Source: an uncultured Phascolarctobacterium sp. (GTDB taxonomy: Bacteria > Bacillota > Negativicutes > Acidaminococcales > Acidaminococcaceae). Taken from it: a DNA stretch of 64,000 nt. The notes beneath the pieces are model-generated. The model was not told the origin of the DNA and made no database searches. It saw nothing but the letters and a program-made list of their open reading frames with translations. Positions 25,041 to 34,121 of this stretch are shown piece by piece. The position numbers and the translations under genes were made by a program. The DNA lies in contig CASFJU010000004.1 of NCBI GenBank assembly GCA_949295115.1, positions 56,153 through 120,152 on the forward strand, given 5' to 3'. The first letter of the stretch is position 1, and every line of letters begins with the position of its first letter.

Positions 25041-25940
25041 ATGCAGCAAACAAACAGCTTTAAAGGCATTGCCATGCTGTTATTATGTGCTTTTATCTGG
25101 GGCACTGCTTTCGTTGCCCAAAGCGTCGGCGCGGATTTACTCGGGCCGTTCAGCTTCAACGGCATCCGTTCATTTTTGGGCGCGTTTTTTCTGGTGCCGT
25201 GCATAGCGGTGATTGATAAATTATCCGGCAAACCGCTGACTTTTTGGGGTACGGACAACGACCACAAGCGCGGCGATTTGATTACCGGCGGCATTTGCTG
25301 CGGCGTACTGCTGACCGTTGCCAGCACCTTGCAGCAGGCTGGCATTGCTTACACCTCTGCCGGTAAAGCCGGGTTCATAACGGCGCTGTACATCGTCATC
25401 ATCCCAATTTTGGGGCTGCTGGTTAAAAAGCACGTCACTTTCATGCAGTGGGCGGCTGTCGCCGTCGCCGCCGTCGGCATGTACTTCATCTGCATTAACG
25501 AAGGCTTTTCCATCAACAAAGGTGATTTAATCATCCTTGGCTGCGCCGTTGTTTTTGCCGTACACATCATGGCGATTGAACGCTTTACGCAGCTTGTTGA
25601 CCCGGTGCGCATGTCCGCCATTCAGTTTTTTGTCTGCGGCTGCTTAAGTCTGCCCGTTATCGTCTGGGCGGAGCAGCCAACCCTTGCCGCCATCACCGCT
25701 GCGTGGCTGCCGCTGGCACACGCCGGCATTATGAGCTGCGGCATTGCCTACACCCTGCAAATCGCCGGGCAAAAATACGTCAACGTCATTCTCGCGTCTA
25801 TTCTGTTAAGCTTGGAATCCGTCTTCTCCGTCCTCGCAGGCTGGGCACTTCTCGATGAAACTCTCACCTTACGTGAAATTGGCGGCTGCGCCCTCGTCTT
25901 CATCGCCATCCTGCTCGCGCAGATGCCGGAGAGGAAGTAA
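25041..25940 (+). CDS. EamA/DMT-superfamily transporter
   Basis: 299 aa with ten hydrophobic segments arranged as two EamA repeats (first LLLCAFIWGTAFVAQSVGADLLGPFSFNGIRS, second starting GDLIILGCAVVFAVHIMAIERF). The end ILASILLSLESVFSVLAGWALLDETLTLREIGG is the classic DMT motif. Such proteins export amino acids or metabolites; the substrate is not evident. Monocistronic. Confidence 0.9.
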   Translation: MQQTNSFKGIAMLLLCAFIWGTAFVAQSVGADLLGPFSFNGIRSFLGAFFLVPCIAVIDKLSGKPLTFWGTDNDHKRGDLITGGICCGVLLTVASTLQQAGIAYTSAGKAGFITALYIVIIPILGLLVKKHVTFMQWAAVAVAAVGMYFICINEGFSINKGDLIILGCAVVFAVHIMAIERFTQLVDPVRMSAIQFFVCGCLSLPVIVWAEQPTLAAITAAWLPLAHAGIMSCGIAYTLQIAGQKYVNVILASILLSLESVFSVLAGWALLDETLTLREIGGCALVFIAILLAQMPERK

Positions 25941-25970
25941 AGAGTTCGATTTGAAATTTGAATATAAACA

Positions 25971-26001
25971 AAAAATCCGACGCATACGCGCCGGATTTTT
26001 T
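25971..26001. terminator. Bidirectional terminator
   Basis: AAAAAATCCG-a-CGC-atac-GCG-c-CGGATTTTTT between convergent EamA and CitMHS genes. Confidence 0.7.
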
Positions 26002-26023
26002 ATTAGTTTCAAGATATAAAAAT

Positions 26024-27313
26024 TTAAAAAGTCAATGCACCGGTCAGATAGCAAACAACTGTCATAACAAGCGTTGTGCCCATTGCCCAAAGGAACATAA
26101 ATTTTTGATGTTCAACAAGATTAACACGCGATACACTTATTAAAACCAGAGTAGCTGCTGCAAGCGGACTGAGCGGGAAACCAACGGTCATCTGCCCAAG
26201 CACTGCCGCACGGCCGATTTGTACCGGGTCAATACCAAGAGATGCCGCCATTTCATAAATAACCGGCAGCACGCCAAAGTAATAAGCATCCGTCGGGAAA
26301 ACAAGGCTTAACGGCACACTGGTAAGGGCAACCGATAACGGTAATAAGCTGCCCATATGTTCCGGAATCAAAGATACCAAAGTTTTTGCCATTTCAGTAA
26401 TCATCTTTGTTTCAGAAAGAATACCGGTGAAAGCACCTGCCGAAAATATTAATGTAACTATCATTAATACTTCCGCAGAATAAGCTTTAAGCCTTTTGGT
26501 TTGTTCTTCCAGATTAGGATAATTAACTATCATAGCCAACGCAAAACCCATCATAAAAATTGTTGCCATCGGCATAATATCCATCAGCAAAACAATAATC
26601 ATGATTACGGTTAAAATAAAATTAAACCAGAACAGCTGCGGTCTTTTTGCGCTTTGGTCCTCGCCAAGTCCGTCAAAAGTATGCTCATCAATCTGCATAA
26701 CGCCAAGACGGTTGCGTTCTTTTTTGCCGATATAATAGCAGGCAAAAAGTACCCAAGCAATACCTGCCGCCATTGCCGGGACAATCGGTGTGAAAATAGT
26801 AGAAGCATCAGTTTGCAGCACTGCCATAACACGGGTTGTCGGGCCGCTCCACGGCAACGGGTTCATAACGCCTGCCGCCATACCTACGGCAAACGGTAAA
26901 ATAAGCGGGTTCATTTTTAATTTTGTCGTTATCGGCAGCATTGCGGAAACCGAAATAATAAAAGTAGTTGTACCATCGCCATCCAACGAAACAAGCATCG
27001 CCAAAATGGCTGCCCCAATGGTAATTTTTACAGGATCGCCTTTAACAAGTTTTAATATCTTGTTAACCATTGGGTCAAAAAGCCCGGCATCAATCATAAC
27101 CCCAAAATAAATAACGGCAAAAATAGGTATCATAGCAGACGGCGTAACTTTAATAACGCCGGTAATCATCATTTTACCTATGTCAAATCCAAAACCGCCG
27201 ATAATTGCAGCAATAACAGGTATGCTTATCAGCGCAGTCTGTATCGACAATTTTTTAGTCATTGTCGTATATAAAAATACAATAATGGTAGCAAAGCCTA
27301 AAAAAGCTATCAT
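26024..27313 (-). CDS. CitMHS-family metal-citrate/dicarboxylate transporter
   Basis: A 429-aa integral membrane protein with about 12 segments. Motifs FAVIYFGVMIDAGLFDPMVNKIL and SLDGDGTTTFIISVSAMLP belong to CitMHS (divalent metal-citrate/H+ symporters), within the ion-transporter superfamily. The substrate here may be another organic acid, given the neighbours (amide-cleaving hydrolases). Strong GGGGAGG site. It is downstream of the creatininase-like gene in one leftward unit whose promoter holds repeated ATTATAATATT boxes. Confidence 0.85.
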   Translation of the reverse strand: MIAFLGFATIIVFLYTTMTKKLSIQTALISIPVIAAIIGGFGFDIGKMMITGVIKVTPSAMIPIFAVIYFGVMIDAGLFDPMVNKILKLVKGDPVKITIGAAILAMLVSLDGDGTTTFIISVSAMLPITTKLKMNPLILPFAVGMAAGVMNPLPWSGPTTRVMAVLQTDASTIFTPIVPAMAAGIAWVLFACYYIGKKERNRLGVMQIDEHTFDGLGEDQSAKRPQLFWFNFILTVIMIIVLLMDIMPMATIFMMGFALAMIVNYPNLEEQTKRLKAYSAEVLMIVTLIFSAGAFTGILSETKMITEMAKTLVSLIPEHMGSLLPLSVALTSVPLSLVFPTDAYYFGVLPVIYEMAASLGIDPVQIGRAAVLGQMTVGFPLSPLAAATLVLISVSRVNLVEHQKFMFLWAMGTTLVMTVVCYLTGALTF

Positions 27314-27353
27314 AATTCTACCTCCCCGTCATAAATCCTAATCCAAAAAAATT

Positions 27354-28139
27354 TTAAATACGTGCATCGTTTTCTTTTATAATTTTTACCATTTCACAGC
27401 ACGCATCTACTAAGTAATTTACTATTTTTTCTCCGCGTTCAGCGCTGGAAACAAAAGGATTGCCCATTACTCCCTGTTTGGTAACATCAAGCATATCCAT
27501 GTAAAGATTAAACGGCACACCTTTTACCATACCTTTTTTCAATCCGGTTACAGGAACGCCTTTGTATTCTTTAATGTTTTCAACAGGATTCAATAAATCC
27601 ATACGCATATGCTCCGGATACAAGTAGAGCATTACCGATGTCAGCGGGTCTCCGCCATGACCGGAAGAATCAGGGCCTTCGCCGTAAATTTCTTTTTTAG
27701 CTTCGGGTGTTAATCCCTGCCATAAATCAATTGAAAAACAAACAATGCCTTTTTCACGGCGGACTTTTCTTGCAACATCTTCTATAGTAGGAGTATTACC
27801 GGCATGTCCGTTAATAAAGAAAATTTTAGTAACACCATGTTCGGTTAAACTTTCAACAACATCGGTAATAACAGCTTCTACAGTAGAAGGACGGAGCGAG
27901 ATTGTACCGGGGAAGCAGCGGAAATATTCACTGCAGCCAAACGGAATAACCGGAATATAATAAGCTCCGGATTTTTCAGCAACACGCTTGGCAATAGCTT
28001 CTGCCGCCAGATAATCGCCCGTTAAAGACTGAATCCCCTGCTGTTCCGTAGAACCCATCGGAATAAGCACAACCGGGTCAGTTTTAAAAGCATCTTCAAT
28101 CTCTTTCCATGTCATTTGATATAAAGCATGTTTTGCCAT
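27354..28139 (-). CDS. Creatininase-family amidohydrolase with altered metal ligands
   Basis: 261 aa. Fold motifs: VVLIPMGSTEQQG (usual EQHG), TGDYLAAEAIA (metal Asp), FINGHAGN and SGHGGDPLTS (usual HAGExETS). Thus the first His is Gln and a Glu is Asp compared with creatininase, while other ligands are kept; a divergent active site or changed metal set is likely. Family members hydrolyse cyclic or linear amides. The ATG at 28139 follows AAAGGAG and is preferred to a GTG at 28148. Co-transcribed with CitMHS and divergent from the GntR regulator. Confidence 0.8.
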   Translation of the reverse strand: MAKHALYQMTWKEIEDAFKTDPVVLIPMGSTEQQGIQSLTGDYLAAEAIAKRVAEKSGAYYIPVIPFGCSEYFRCFPGTISLRPSTVEAVITDVVESLTEHGVTKIFFINGHAGNTPTIEDVARKVRREKGIVCFSIDLWQGLTPEAKKEIYGEGPDSSGHGGDPLTSVMLYLYPEHMRMDLLNPVENIKEYKGVPVTGLKKGMVKGVPFNLYMDMLDVTKQGVMGNPFVSSAERGEKIVNYLVDACCEMVKIIKENDARI

Positions 28140-28163
28140 ATTGTTCACTCCTTTTGTAATTCT

Positions 28164-28188
28164 TTATTATAATATTATAATATTATAA
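28164..28188. promoter_or_regulatory. Candidate GntR operator, site 1 (creatininase/CitMHS unit)
   Basis: Three tandem ATTATAAT-type boxes upstream of the creatininase start. Similar sequence lies at 28238-28254 and 29036-29055, each in front of a start in this cluster. The AT-rich boxes may also contain -10 elements. Confidence 0.4.
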
Positions 28189-28237
28189 TTTTTCTGAAAA
28201 ATCAAGAAATACATTTTGCCGACACGCTTTAATTATG

Positions 28238-28254
28238 TTATTATAATAATATAA
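28238..28254. promoter_or_regulatory. Candidate GntR operator, site 2 (gntR own promoter)
   Basis: TTATTATAATAATATAA, 20 bp upstream of the GntR start; related to site 1. Confidence 0.4.
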
Positions 28255-28274
28255 AAATCAAAAAGGAACTTACA

Positions 28275-28994
28275 ATGAGACAAACACTAAACCTAAAAAT
28301 TTATCAGGACTTATACAATAAAATCCGCAGCCATTTCTATAAGCCGGGTGAGCAATTGCCTACCGAAAGCGCTCTTGCCGAAAAATACGGTTCCAGTCTG
28401 GCGCCTATCCGTCAGGCACTTGGCAGGCTTGAAAGCGAACAGCTCATTATCCGTCAGCCGGGCAAGGGTACTTTCGTTTCCCACTCCGTACCTTGGGAAA
28501 ACATGCTGATGATGAGTGGTTTCGGCGCACATTTCATCGATAAAAAATTTACCGATGCAGATATTTACTGCAAAACTATCGAGTGCTGCACCAAATTAAT
28601 GCCTAACGAGCAGGCAGAACTTTTTAAAACCAGCCCACGCCAATATACGTTTCTTTCCAGAATCCGCTATGTGGAAGGCAAACCATTATTCTTCCTTAAT
28701 CATTATTTTGCTTCTCCATCACCTGAAGAAGTTTCAGCGCATGGAGAAATTAAATCTATCCGTGCATTCCTTTCCTCGTACGGTTTTAAACCTGTTTACG
28801 TTCTGGAACGCGTCAAAGCCGTAGCTGCCGATAAAGATTTAGGTAATATCTTTTCCGTTCCATTCGGTTTTCCTCTGCTGAAAATAATGCGTAAAGAATT
28901 AAATGAAAATTACGAACCCATTATTTTCGGCGAATATTATGTAAACTCTGACATCTGGGATTACCGCGTTCAGTATAATGCTAACGAGTTTTAA
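28275..28994 (+). CDS. GntR-family regulator with UTRA effector domain
   Basis: 239 aa. N-terminal winged helix-turn-helix (KIRSHFYKPGEQLPTESALAEKYGSSLAPIRQALGRLESEQLIIRQPGKGTFV, residues about 12-70), then a UTRA domain (about 95-235; YTFLSRIRYVEGKPLFFLNHYF, PIIFGEYYVNSDIWDYRV) that binds a small effector. HutC/FarR-type regulators usually repress neighbouring catabolic genes until the substrate is present. It lies between the creatininase/CitMHS unit and the M20 gene, and similar AT-rich boxes precede all three units. Confidence 0.93.
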   Translation: MRQTLNLKIYQDLYNKIRSHFYKPGEQLPTESALAEKYGSSLAPIRQALGRLESEQLIIRQPGKGTFVSHSVPWENMLMMSGFGAHFIDKKFTDADIYCKTIECCTKLMPNEQAELFKTSPRQYTFLSRIRYVEGKPLFFLNHYFASPSPEEVSAHGEIKSIRAFLSSYGFKPVYVLERVKAVAADKDLGNIFSVPFGFPLLKIMRKELNENYEPIIFGEYYVNSDIWDYRVQYNANEF

Positions 28995-29035
28995 AGCTAA
29001 TCCTAAATTTAATTATTATTTTTATGGCTTTAAAC

Positions 29036-29055
29036 ATTATAATATTATGATATTA
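29036..29055. promoter_or_regulatory. Candidate GntR operator, site 3 (M20 amidohydrolase)
   Basis: ATTATAATATTATGATATTA, directly before the AAGGAGG site of the M20 gene. Confidence 0.4.
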
Positions 29056-29068
29056 AGGAGGCGTTATA

Positions 29069-30259
29069 ATGTCAGCTGTTTTATCCGTTATGAAAGAACT
29101 TGAACCTGAATACATTAAAATCAGGCGTTATCTTCATCAACATCCGGAATTAAGCTACAATGAAGTTAATACCACCGAATTTATTAAGCAGGAACTTACA
29201 AAATACGGTATAGAAGTTTTTAATAACGGCAAATTTACAGGCGTTATTGGCGTTTTAAACGGTTCTGCCCCCGGCAAAACCATCGCCTTAAGGGCGGATA
29301 TTGATGCCCTGCCGGTAAAAGAAAATACCGGCCTTGAATTTGCTTCCGTTAACGAAGGCTGCTGCCATGCCTGCGGACATGATTTGCATATGACAACTCT
29401 GCTTGCCGCTGCACGTTTATTAAGCAAATACCGTCATCGGCTGCAAGGCACTGTAAAATTCTTTTTCCAACCTGCCGAAGAAAAGCTCGGCGGTTCTGAA
29501 ACTATAATCAATAACGGTTTTTTAGAAGATGTTGATGCAATTTTTGGCATTCACACATGGCCTGATGTTCCCGGCGGTTCTATTGGCATAAAAAAAGGCC
29601 CTATGATGGCCGGCTCCGACAGTTTTAAAATTACAATTACGGCTCCCGGCGGGCACGCTGCTCACCCGCACAAAACACCTGACCCGATTGCCGCAGCTGC
29701 TTATATGATAACCCAGCTGCAAACAATTGTTGCCCGTGAACTTAATCCGTTGGATTCTGCCGTTATTACAGTAGGCAAAATGACAGCGGGAACTGCCGCT
29801 AATATAATCCCCTCAGAAGTTGTTTTAGAAGGCTCCATGCGTTATCTGCTGCCGGAAACACGCAAAAAAATACACGAAAGCATAAAACGAATCGCTGAAG
29901 GTACTGCCATTTCACTGCGCGTACACGCGGAAACCGAAATCATTTCCGGCTGCGGACCGGTTATTGGCACTGACGAACTTGTTAATATGGTCGAATTATC
30001 TGCCGATAAACTGCTTGGAACAGATAAAATTTCAATTTTACCTGCTGCTTCCATGGGGTCGGAAGATTTTTCCGCATACCTTGCCGAAAAACCGGGTGCT
30101 TTCTTCCGTATTGGCACAGGCACCGATAACCCTAATTCACATTTAGCATTGCATAATGGCAAATTGCTTTTCAGTGAAGATGCCATTGCCGCAGGCGCTG
30201 TAACTCTTTGCGGAGTTGCTTTCCTGTTTACCGGTTCTGATTTTTCCGCACTCGAATGA
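29069..30259 (+). CDS. M20-family amidohydrolase (aminoacylase/IAA-amino-acid hydrolase type)
   Basis: 396 aa. RRYLHQHPELSYNE, RADIDALPVKENTG, HACGHDLHMTTLLAAARLL and FQPAEEKLGG give the two-metal active site; a dimerisation domain (about 185-300; APGGHAAHPHKTPDPIAAAAYMI) follows. These enzymes split N-acyl amino acids or related amides. The product is cytoplasmic. Regulated probably by the adjacent GntR protein. Ends at a bidirectional terminator facing the nitrilase gene. Confidence 0.92.
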   Translation: MSAVLSVMKELEPEYIKIRRYLHQHPELSYNEVNTTEFIKQELTKYGIEVFNNGKFTGVIGVLNGSAPGKTIALRADIDALPVKENTGLEFASVNEGCCHACGHDLHMTTLLAAARLLSKYRHRLQGTVKFFFQPAEEKLGGSETIINNGFLEDVDAIFGIHTWPDVPGGSIGIKKGPMMAGSDSFKITITAPGGHAAHPHKTPDPIAAAAYMITQLQTIVARELNPLDSAVITVGKMTAGTAANIIPSEVVLEGSMRYLLPETRKKIHESIKRIAEGTAISLRVHAETEIISGCGPVIGTDELVNMVELSADKLLGTDKISILPAASMGSEDFSAYLAEKPGAFFRIGTGTDNPNSHLALHNGKLLFSEDAIAAGAVTLCGVAFLFTGSDFSALE

Positions 30260-30266
30260 TGCACAT

Positions 30267-30305
30267 AAAAAACCTTCCGTTAAAATATTAACGGAAGGTT
30301 TTTTC
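30267..30305. terminator. Bidirectional terminator between M20 and nitrilase genes
   Basis: AAAAACCTTCCGTTAA ... TTAACGGAAGGTTTTTT, perfect stem. Confidence 0.8.
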
Positions 30306-31225
30306 TATTTATCTTCTACGGTTAATTTTAAAACATCCGGCCTTGCATAATGCCCGCACACGTCAAATTCCATACGGCTGGCACTAACCTTCTCCATATC
30401 AAGTTCGGCATATATTATAGCCTCTTTATCCCATACCGGCTCTGTTAAATAATGCCCGTAGGGGTCAACGATACAGCTGCCGCCACGGCAGACAATATCC
30501 GGCAGTTTATCAATTTCCGCATAAGTTGCCAAATCAGCAGGGTAAGTATCTTTAGTAAAGAACATATCGCAGTTTATAAAATAACAATGTCCCTCAATCG
30601 CAATATGTTTAATTGTACTTTGCCATTCGTCATTATCATTGGTATTAGGTGAAATATAAAGCGTTATACCCTTTTGGTAAAGCGCAGCCCTTGCCAGCGG
30701 CATATAACTTTCCCAGCAAATCATACTGCCCATAGAGCCCCACGGTGTTTCTGCAACAGGGAAATAATCCTTATCGGCATCGCCCCAGACAACGCGTTCC
30801 GAACCGGTCGGTTTTAATTTGCGGTGTACGGTAATTTCTCCTTCCGAAGAGATAAATAAATTAGTATTATACAGCGTTGCCGTTACAGCATCACGTTCAG
30901 ATACGCCTATGCTAATCCACGCTTTTGCTTCTTTAGCTGCTTGGGCTAAAACATCGGTTTCCGGTCCCGGCACTACGATAGAATTATCATAATAACGCTG
31001 CCAGTCTTTGCGCCCGTCTGCATTACGGCTGCCAACGGTAAAACCAAACGTCATGCCATATGGATAACCGGGAATAAAAAGCTCCGGGAAAACAATCAAT
31101 TCTGCTTTATTAGCTGCACATTCTTTGATTAAGCTTACAGCTTTTTCCACGCAGGCTGTTTTGTCAAATAACACCGGCGCAGCCTGCACAACAGCAATCT
31201 TGCAATATTTTTGTAAATCCTTCAT
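30305..31225 (-). CDS. Nitrilase-superfamily carbon-nitrogen hydrolase
   Basis: 306 aa with the catalytic triad Glu48 (FPELFIPGYP), Lys136 (HRKLKPT) and Cys170 (ICWESYMP). The CWE motif and the length fit the nitrilase/cyanide hydratase branch better than aliphatic amidases. It would convert a nitrile (or a related C-N bond) to an acid. Cytoplasmic. It is next to amide hydrolases and an organic-acid transporter, so a shared catabolic role is suspected. Start after AAGGAG. Confidence 0.88.
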   Translation of the reverse strand: MKDLQKYCKIAVVQAAPVLFDKTACVEKAVSLIKECAANKAELIVFPELFIPGYPYGMTFGFTVGSRNADGRKDWQRYYDNSIVVPGPETDVLAQAAKEAKAWISIGVSERDAVTATLYNTNLFISSEGEITVHRKLKPTGSERVVWGDADKDYFPVAETPWGSMGSMICWESYMPLARAALYQKGITLYISPNTNDNDEWQSTIKHIAIEGHCYFINCDMFFTKDTYPADLATYAEIDKLPDIVCRGGSCIVDPYGHYLTEPVWDKEAIIYAELDMEKVSASRMEFDVCGHYARPDVLKLTVEDK

Positions 31226-31245
31226 AAAAACTCCTTAATATTCAT

Positions 31246-31275
31246 TAAACCCCGACAGAAAACTGCCGGGGTTTA
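31246..31275 (-). terminator. Terminator after glutamate dehydrogenase
   Basis: AAACCCCGGCAG-tttt-CTGTCGGGGTTT read leftward, between gdh and the nitrilase gene. Confidence 0.55.
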
Positions 31276-31341
31276 TTTTATTAAACAATTTCGCGGGGGA
31301 CGAATACCCCATGCTGAAATCATTTAACAGTTAATTTGCAA

Positions 31342-32577
31342 TCAATACGCACCTCTGAATTTCATGGCTTCGTCCAGACGGTTGAGGGCTACGATATAAG
31401 CTGCGGTACGCATGTTAACATCATATTTTTTAGCGGTATCGTAAACCTGTTTAAACGCGCCAATCATCAGCTGGGTCTGTTTTTCGATAACTTCTTCTTC
31501 GGTCCAGAAGTAACGGTACAGGCACTGTACCCATTCAAAATAGCTTACGGTTACGCCGCCGCCGTTGGCGAGGATATCCGGCACAACCAGAATGCCTTTG
31601 GCGTCGAGGATTTCGTCAGCTTCCGGAGTCGTCGGGCCGTTAGCGCCTTCAACAACAATTTTGGCTTTAACGTCAGCCGCATTGTCTTTGGTAAGCTGCA
31701 GTTCCATTGCGCACGGAGCAAGTACGGTAACTTCCATTGCCAGCAGGTCGGCGTTAGTGATAGCTTTGCTGCCCGGGAAGTTTACTACGCTGCCGGTTTC
31801 CTGTACATGTTTTTCAACTTCGTACGGGTCAAGCCCTGCTTCGTTCATAATTGCGCCGTAAACATCGCTTAATGCCACAATTTTTACGCCCATGTCGTGA
31901 ATAAGTTTAGCGGTCCAGCTGCCTACGTTGCCGAAGCCCTGTACTGCGCAGGTTGCTTCTTCCGGCTTAATGCCGAGGGCTTTAATAGCTTCGCCAGCTG
32001 CAACCATTACGCCGCGGCCGGTAGCTGCGGTGCGTCCCAAGGAGCCGCCGATGCAAATAGGTTTGCCGGTAATGAAGCCCGGTTCATACTGGCCTTTCAG
32101 CTTGCTGTATTCGTCCATCATCCAGCCCATAATCTGAGCGTTAGTATTCATATCAGGGGCAGGAATATCCATTTTTTCGCCGATAATCGGAGCAATCTTG
32201 TCGATATAACCGCGGGTCAGGCGTTCCAGCTCGCCGGTGGAAAGCTTAGACGGGTCAACAATAATGCCGCCTTTACCGCCGCCGTAGGGCAGATTGGCAA
32301 CTGCGCATTTGCAGGTCATCCAGAAAGCCAGCGTTTTTACCTCATCCATGTTAACATTTTGATGATAACGGATGCCGCCTTTGGCAGGGCCCATAATGGT
32401 GCTGTGCTGGCTGCGGTAGCCGGTAAATACCTTGGTTGTGCCGTCGTCCATTTTAACTGGAATGGAAACCTCAAGCGTGCGTTCCGGGCAATCAATAATT
32501 GCCGCAGCGTTCGGGTTCAGCTTCATTACCTCGATAGCTTTGTGCAGAGGTATCTGCGCCATTTCAAATAAATTCAT
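31342..32577 (-). CDS. Glutamate dehydrogenase (GluD/RocG type)
   Basis: A 411-aa hexameric-type enzyme interconverting glutamate and 2-oxoglutarate plus ammonia. GPAKGGIRYHQNVNMDEVKTLAFWMTCKCAVANLPYGGGKGGI holds substrate and catalytic lysines (about 70-110); the NAD-binding motif is VQGFGNVGSWTA (about 213). The length (about 410) fits NAD-linked catabolic GDH. In amino-acid fermenters this is the entry for glutamate breakdown. AAAGGAGG site; monocistronic. Confidence 0.95.
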   Translation of the reverse strand: MNLFEMAQIPLHKAIEVMKLNPNAAAIIDCPERTLEVSIPVKMDDGTTKVFTGYRSQHSTIMGPAKGGIRYHQNVNMDEVKTLAFWMTCKCAVANLPYGGGKGGIIVDPSKLSTGELERLTRGYIDKIAPIIGEKMDIPAPDMNTNAQIMGWMMDEYSKLKGQYEPGFITGKPICIGGSLGRTAATGRGVMVAAGEAIKALGIKPEEATCAVQGFGNVGSWTAKLIHDMGVKIVALSDVYGAIMNEAGLDPYEVEKHVQETGSVVNFPGSKAITNADLLAMEVTVLAPCAMELQLTKDNAADVKAKIVVEGANGPTTPEADEILDAKGILVVPDILANGGGVTVSYFEWVQCLYRYFWTEEEVIEKQTQLMIGAFKQVYDTAKKYDVNMRTAAYIVALNRLDEAMKFRGAY

Positions 32578-32725
32578 AATCCATGCCTCCTTTTAAATCA
32601 TCTTAAATTTATGATACAGTAAAATATATTTTTGATGATATAAAATACTGTTCTTACTTCAATTATAACGCCTACAAAAACACCCGTCCACTGATTTTTG
32701 CAAATATACAAAATATTTAACAAAT

Positions 32726-33958
32726 TTACCAGCTGCGGTTCAAACCTTCAAATTCGGGGAACTCGTCATAAATTGCTCCAAAATTAATACCGGCAATGGT
32801 CTGCCCCTTGTATTTTTTGCGCAGGTCCTCCATGCCTTTCAGCAAATGCTTGCTGGTAATGCCGCACTCTGTGGATAAATAGGCTTCCACAAACGCCGCC
32901 AGATGGTCGCATCCTTTCAACATTCTGCCGTCTACCGGCTTATAGCCATGGCCGTCGACGTTGTATTTTGTGTTCAGTTCTTCCTCGCTGCATTCAGCAG
33001 GCTTGCCTTCCAGCATGACGCGGTTGGTAAACTCGTTTTGCGTAAAGTAGCTGATTTCTTCGTGCCAGCCCCACGGTAAAAGCGGCAGCAGCTTTTCGGC
33101 AACCTGACGTTTTTCGATGTCCTTAATCAAATCGTCCAGCCCTTCAACAGAAGTTTTAACCGGCGAGATGATGTCGCGCGTCAGCACCTCCGGCAAATCG
33201 TGGAACAGCCCGCACAAAAAGTCGTTGACCACGCGTTCGTCCGAAGCGTTGAGCTTCGCTGCGCAAAAGTAACCCAGAATTGCCACAATCAGCACATGCC
33301 CCATAACGGAAGTTTCCGGCACGCGCGGCGACTGCGCCCAGCGTTTCTGGAAACGCAGCTGCCCGACAAGGTCGATGAATTTGCTGGTCTTGCCTTTCAG
33401 CGAAAGCTTTTGCACACCGGCAAGGTCGTAATGGTCCTCAATCTCGCTTTCAATAGCGGCTTTGGTTTCTTCCACGCCGTAAATGCCCTGATTAAAATGG
33501 TAGATAATGCCAAATTCCCACTGCGTGGCAAGGTAATGCGCCGCACGCAGCAGTTTTTTCTCCAGGCGGTATTCCTCAGGATGGTCAAACCAGCGTTTCA
33601 GCTTGGCAAAAAACACCTCATCCATATCCGGCACGCGGCGGGAAAGCTGCTCGTAAATCCATGCGTTCAGCTTGCGCCCATGCACGCGCATCAGCTCGTG
33701 ATAAATCGGCGGTTTAATATCCGTCAAAATAATGCGGTGCATAAATTCAAAAATTCCGCCTTCAATTAATACGCGCCAGTTAATTTCTGCGTTGTGGTCC
33801 TGCTCCTCATACTTGGCGATAATATACAAAATCATCATTTTATGCGCCTGTTTGTCCAATTCTGTAAAGCCATTAGGGCGGATATGGTCATTCCAGCGCT
33901 GAATATGCGCTGCTTCAAACAAAAATTCAATAAATTTTTTATTCAGCAATTTTTTCAC
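32726..33958 (-). CDS. HD-domain phosphohydrolase, YfbR-related
   Basis: 410 aa, probably two helical HD-like halves. Metal-binding HD in LCGLFHDLPEVLTRDIISPVK (about residue 255), preceded by SVMGHVLIVAILGYF, and a matching late Asp in KGCDHLAAFVEAYLS. This order resembles YfbR/YGK1-type 5'-nucleotidases, although it is about twice their length. The substrate is unknown. The open frame starts with GTG; a TTG three codons later is better spaced from GAGGTG, so the exact start is uncertain. Confidence 0.75.
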   Translation of the reverse strand: MKKLLNKKFIEFLFEAAHIQRWNDHIRPNGFTELDKQAHKMMILYIIAKYEEQDHNAEINWRVLIEGGIFEFMHRIILTDIKPPIYHELMRVHGRKLNAWIYEQLSRRVPDMDEVFFAKLKRWFDHPEEYRLEKKLLRAAHYLATQWEFGIIYHFNQGIYGVEETKAAIESEIEDHYDLAGVQKLSLKGKTSKFIDLVGQLRFQKRWAQSPRVPETSVMGHVLIVAILGYFCAAKLNASDERVVNDFLCGLFHDLPEVLTRDIISPVKTSVEGLDDLIKDIEKRQVAEKLLPLLPWGWHEEISYFTQNEFTNRVMLEGKPAECSEEELNTKYNVDGHGYKPVDGRMLKGCDHLAAFVEAYLSTECGITSKHLLKGMEDLRKKYKGQTIAGINFGAIYDEFPEFEGLNRSW

Positions 33959-34121
33959 CTCATAAATTACTTATTTTTCGGGAAAAATAAGCAAAATCCG
34001 TTTTTATTCTTTACAAGGTTTAATATTCTCTGTTTTTGTTGACTCTCCTGCATTTTTTCAAAAAATCATTGATTTTTTTACACAAATCTGTTTATAATAT
34101 GTTATTATTATAGTTAGGAAT

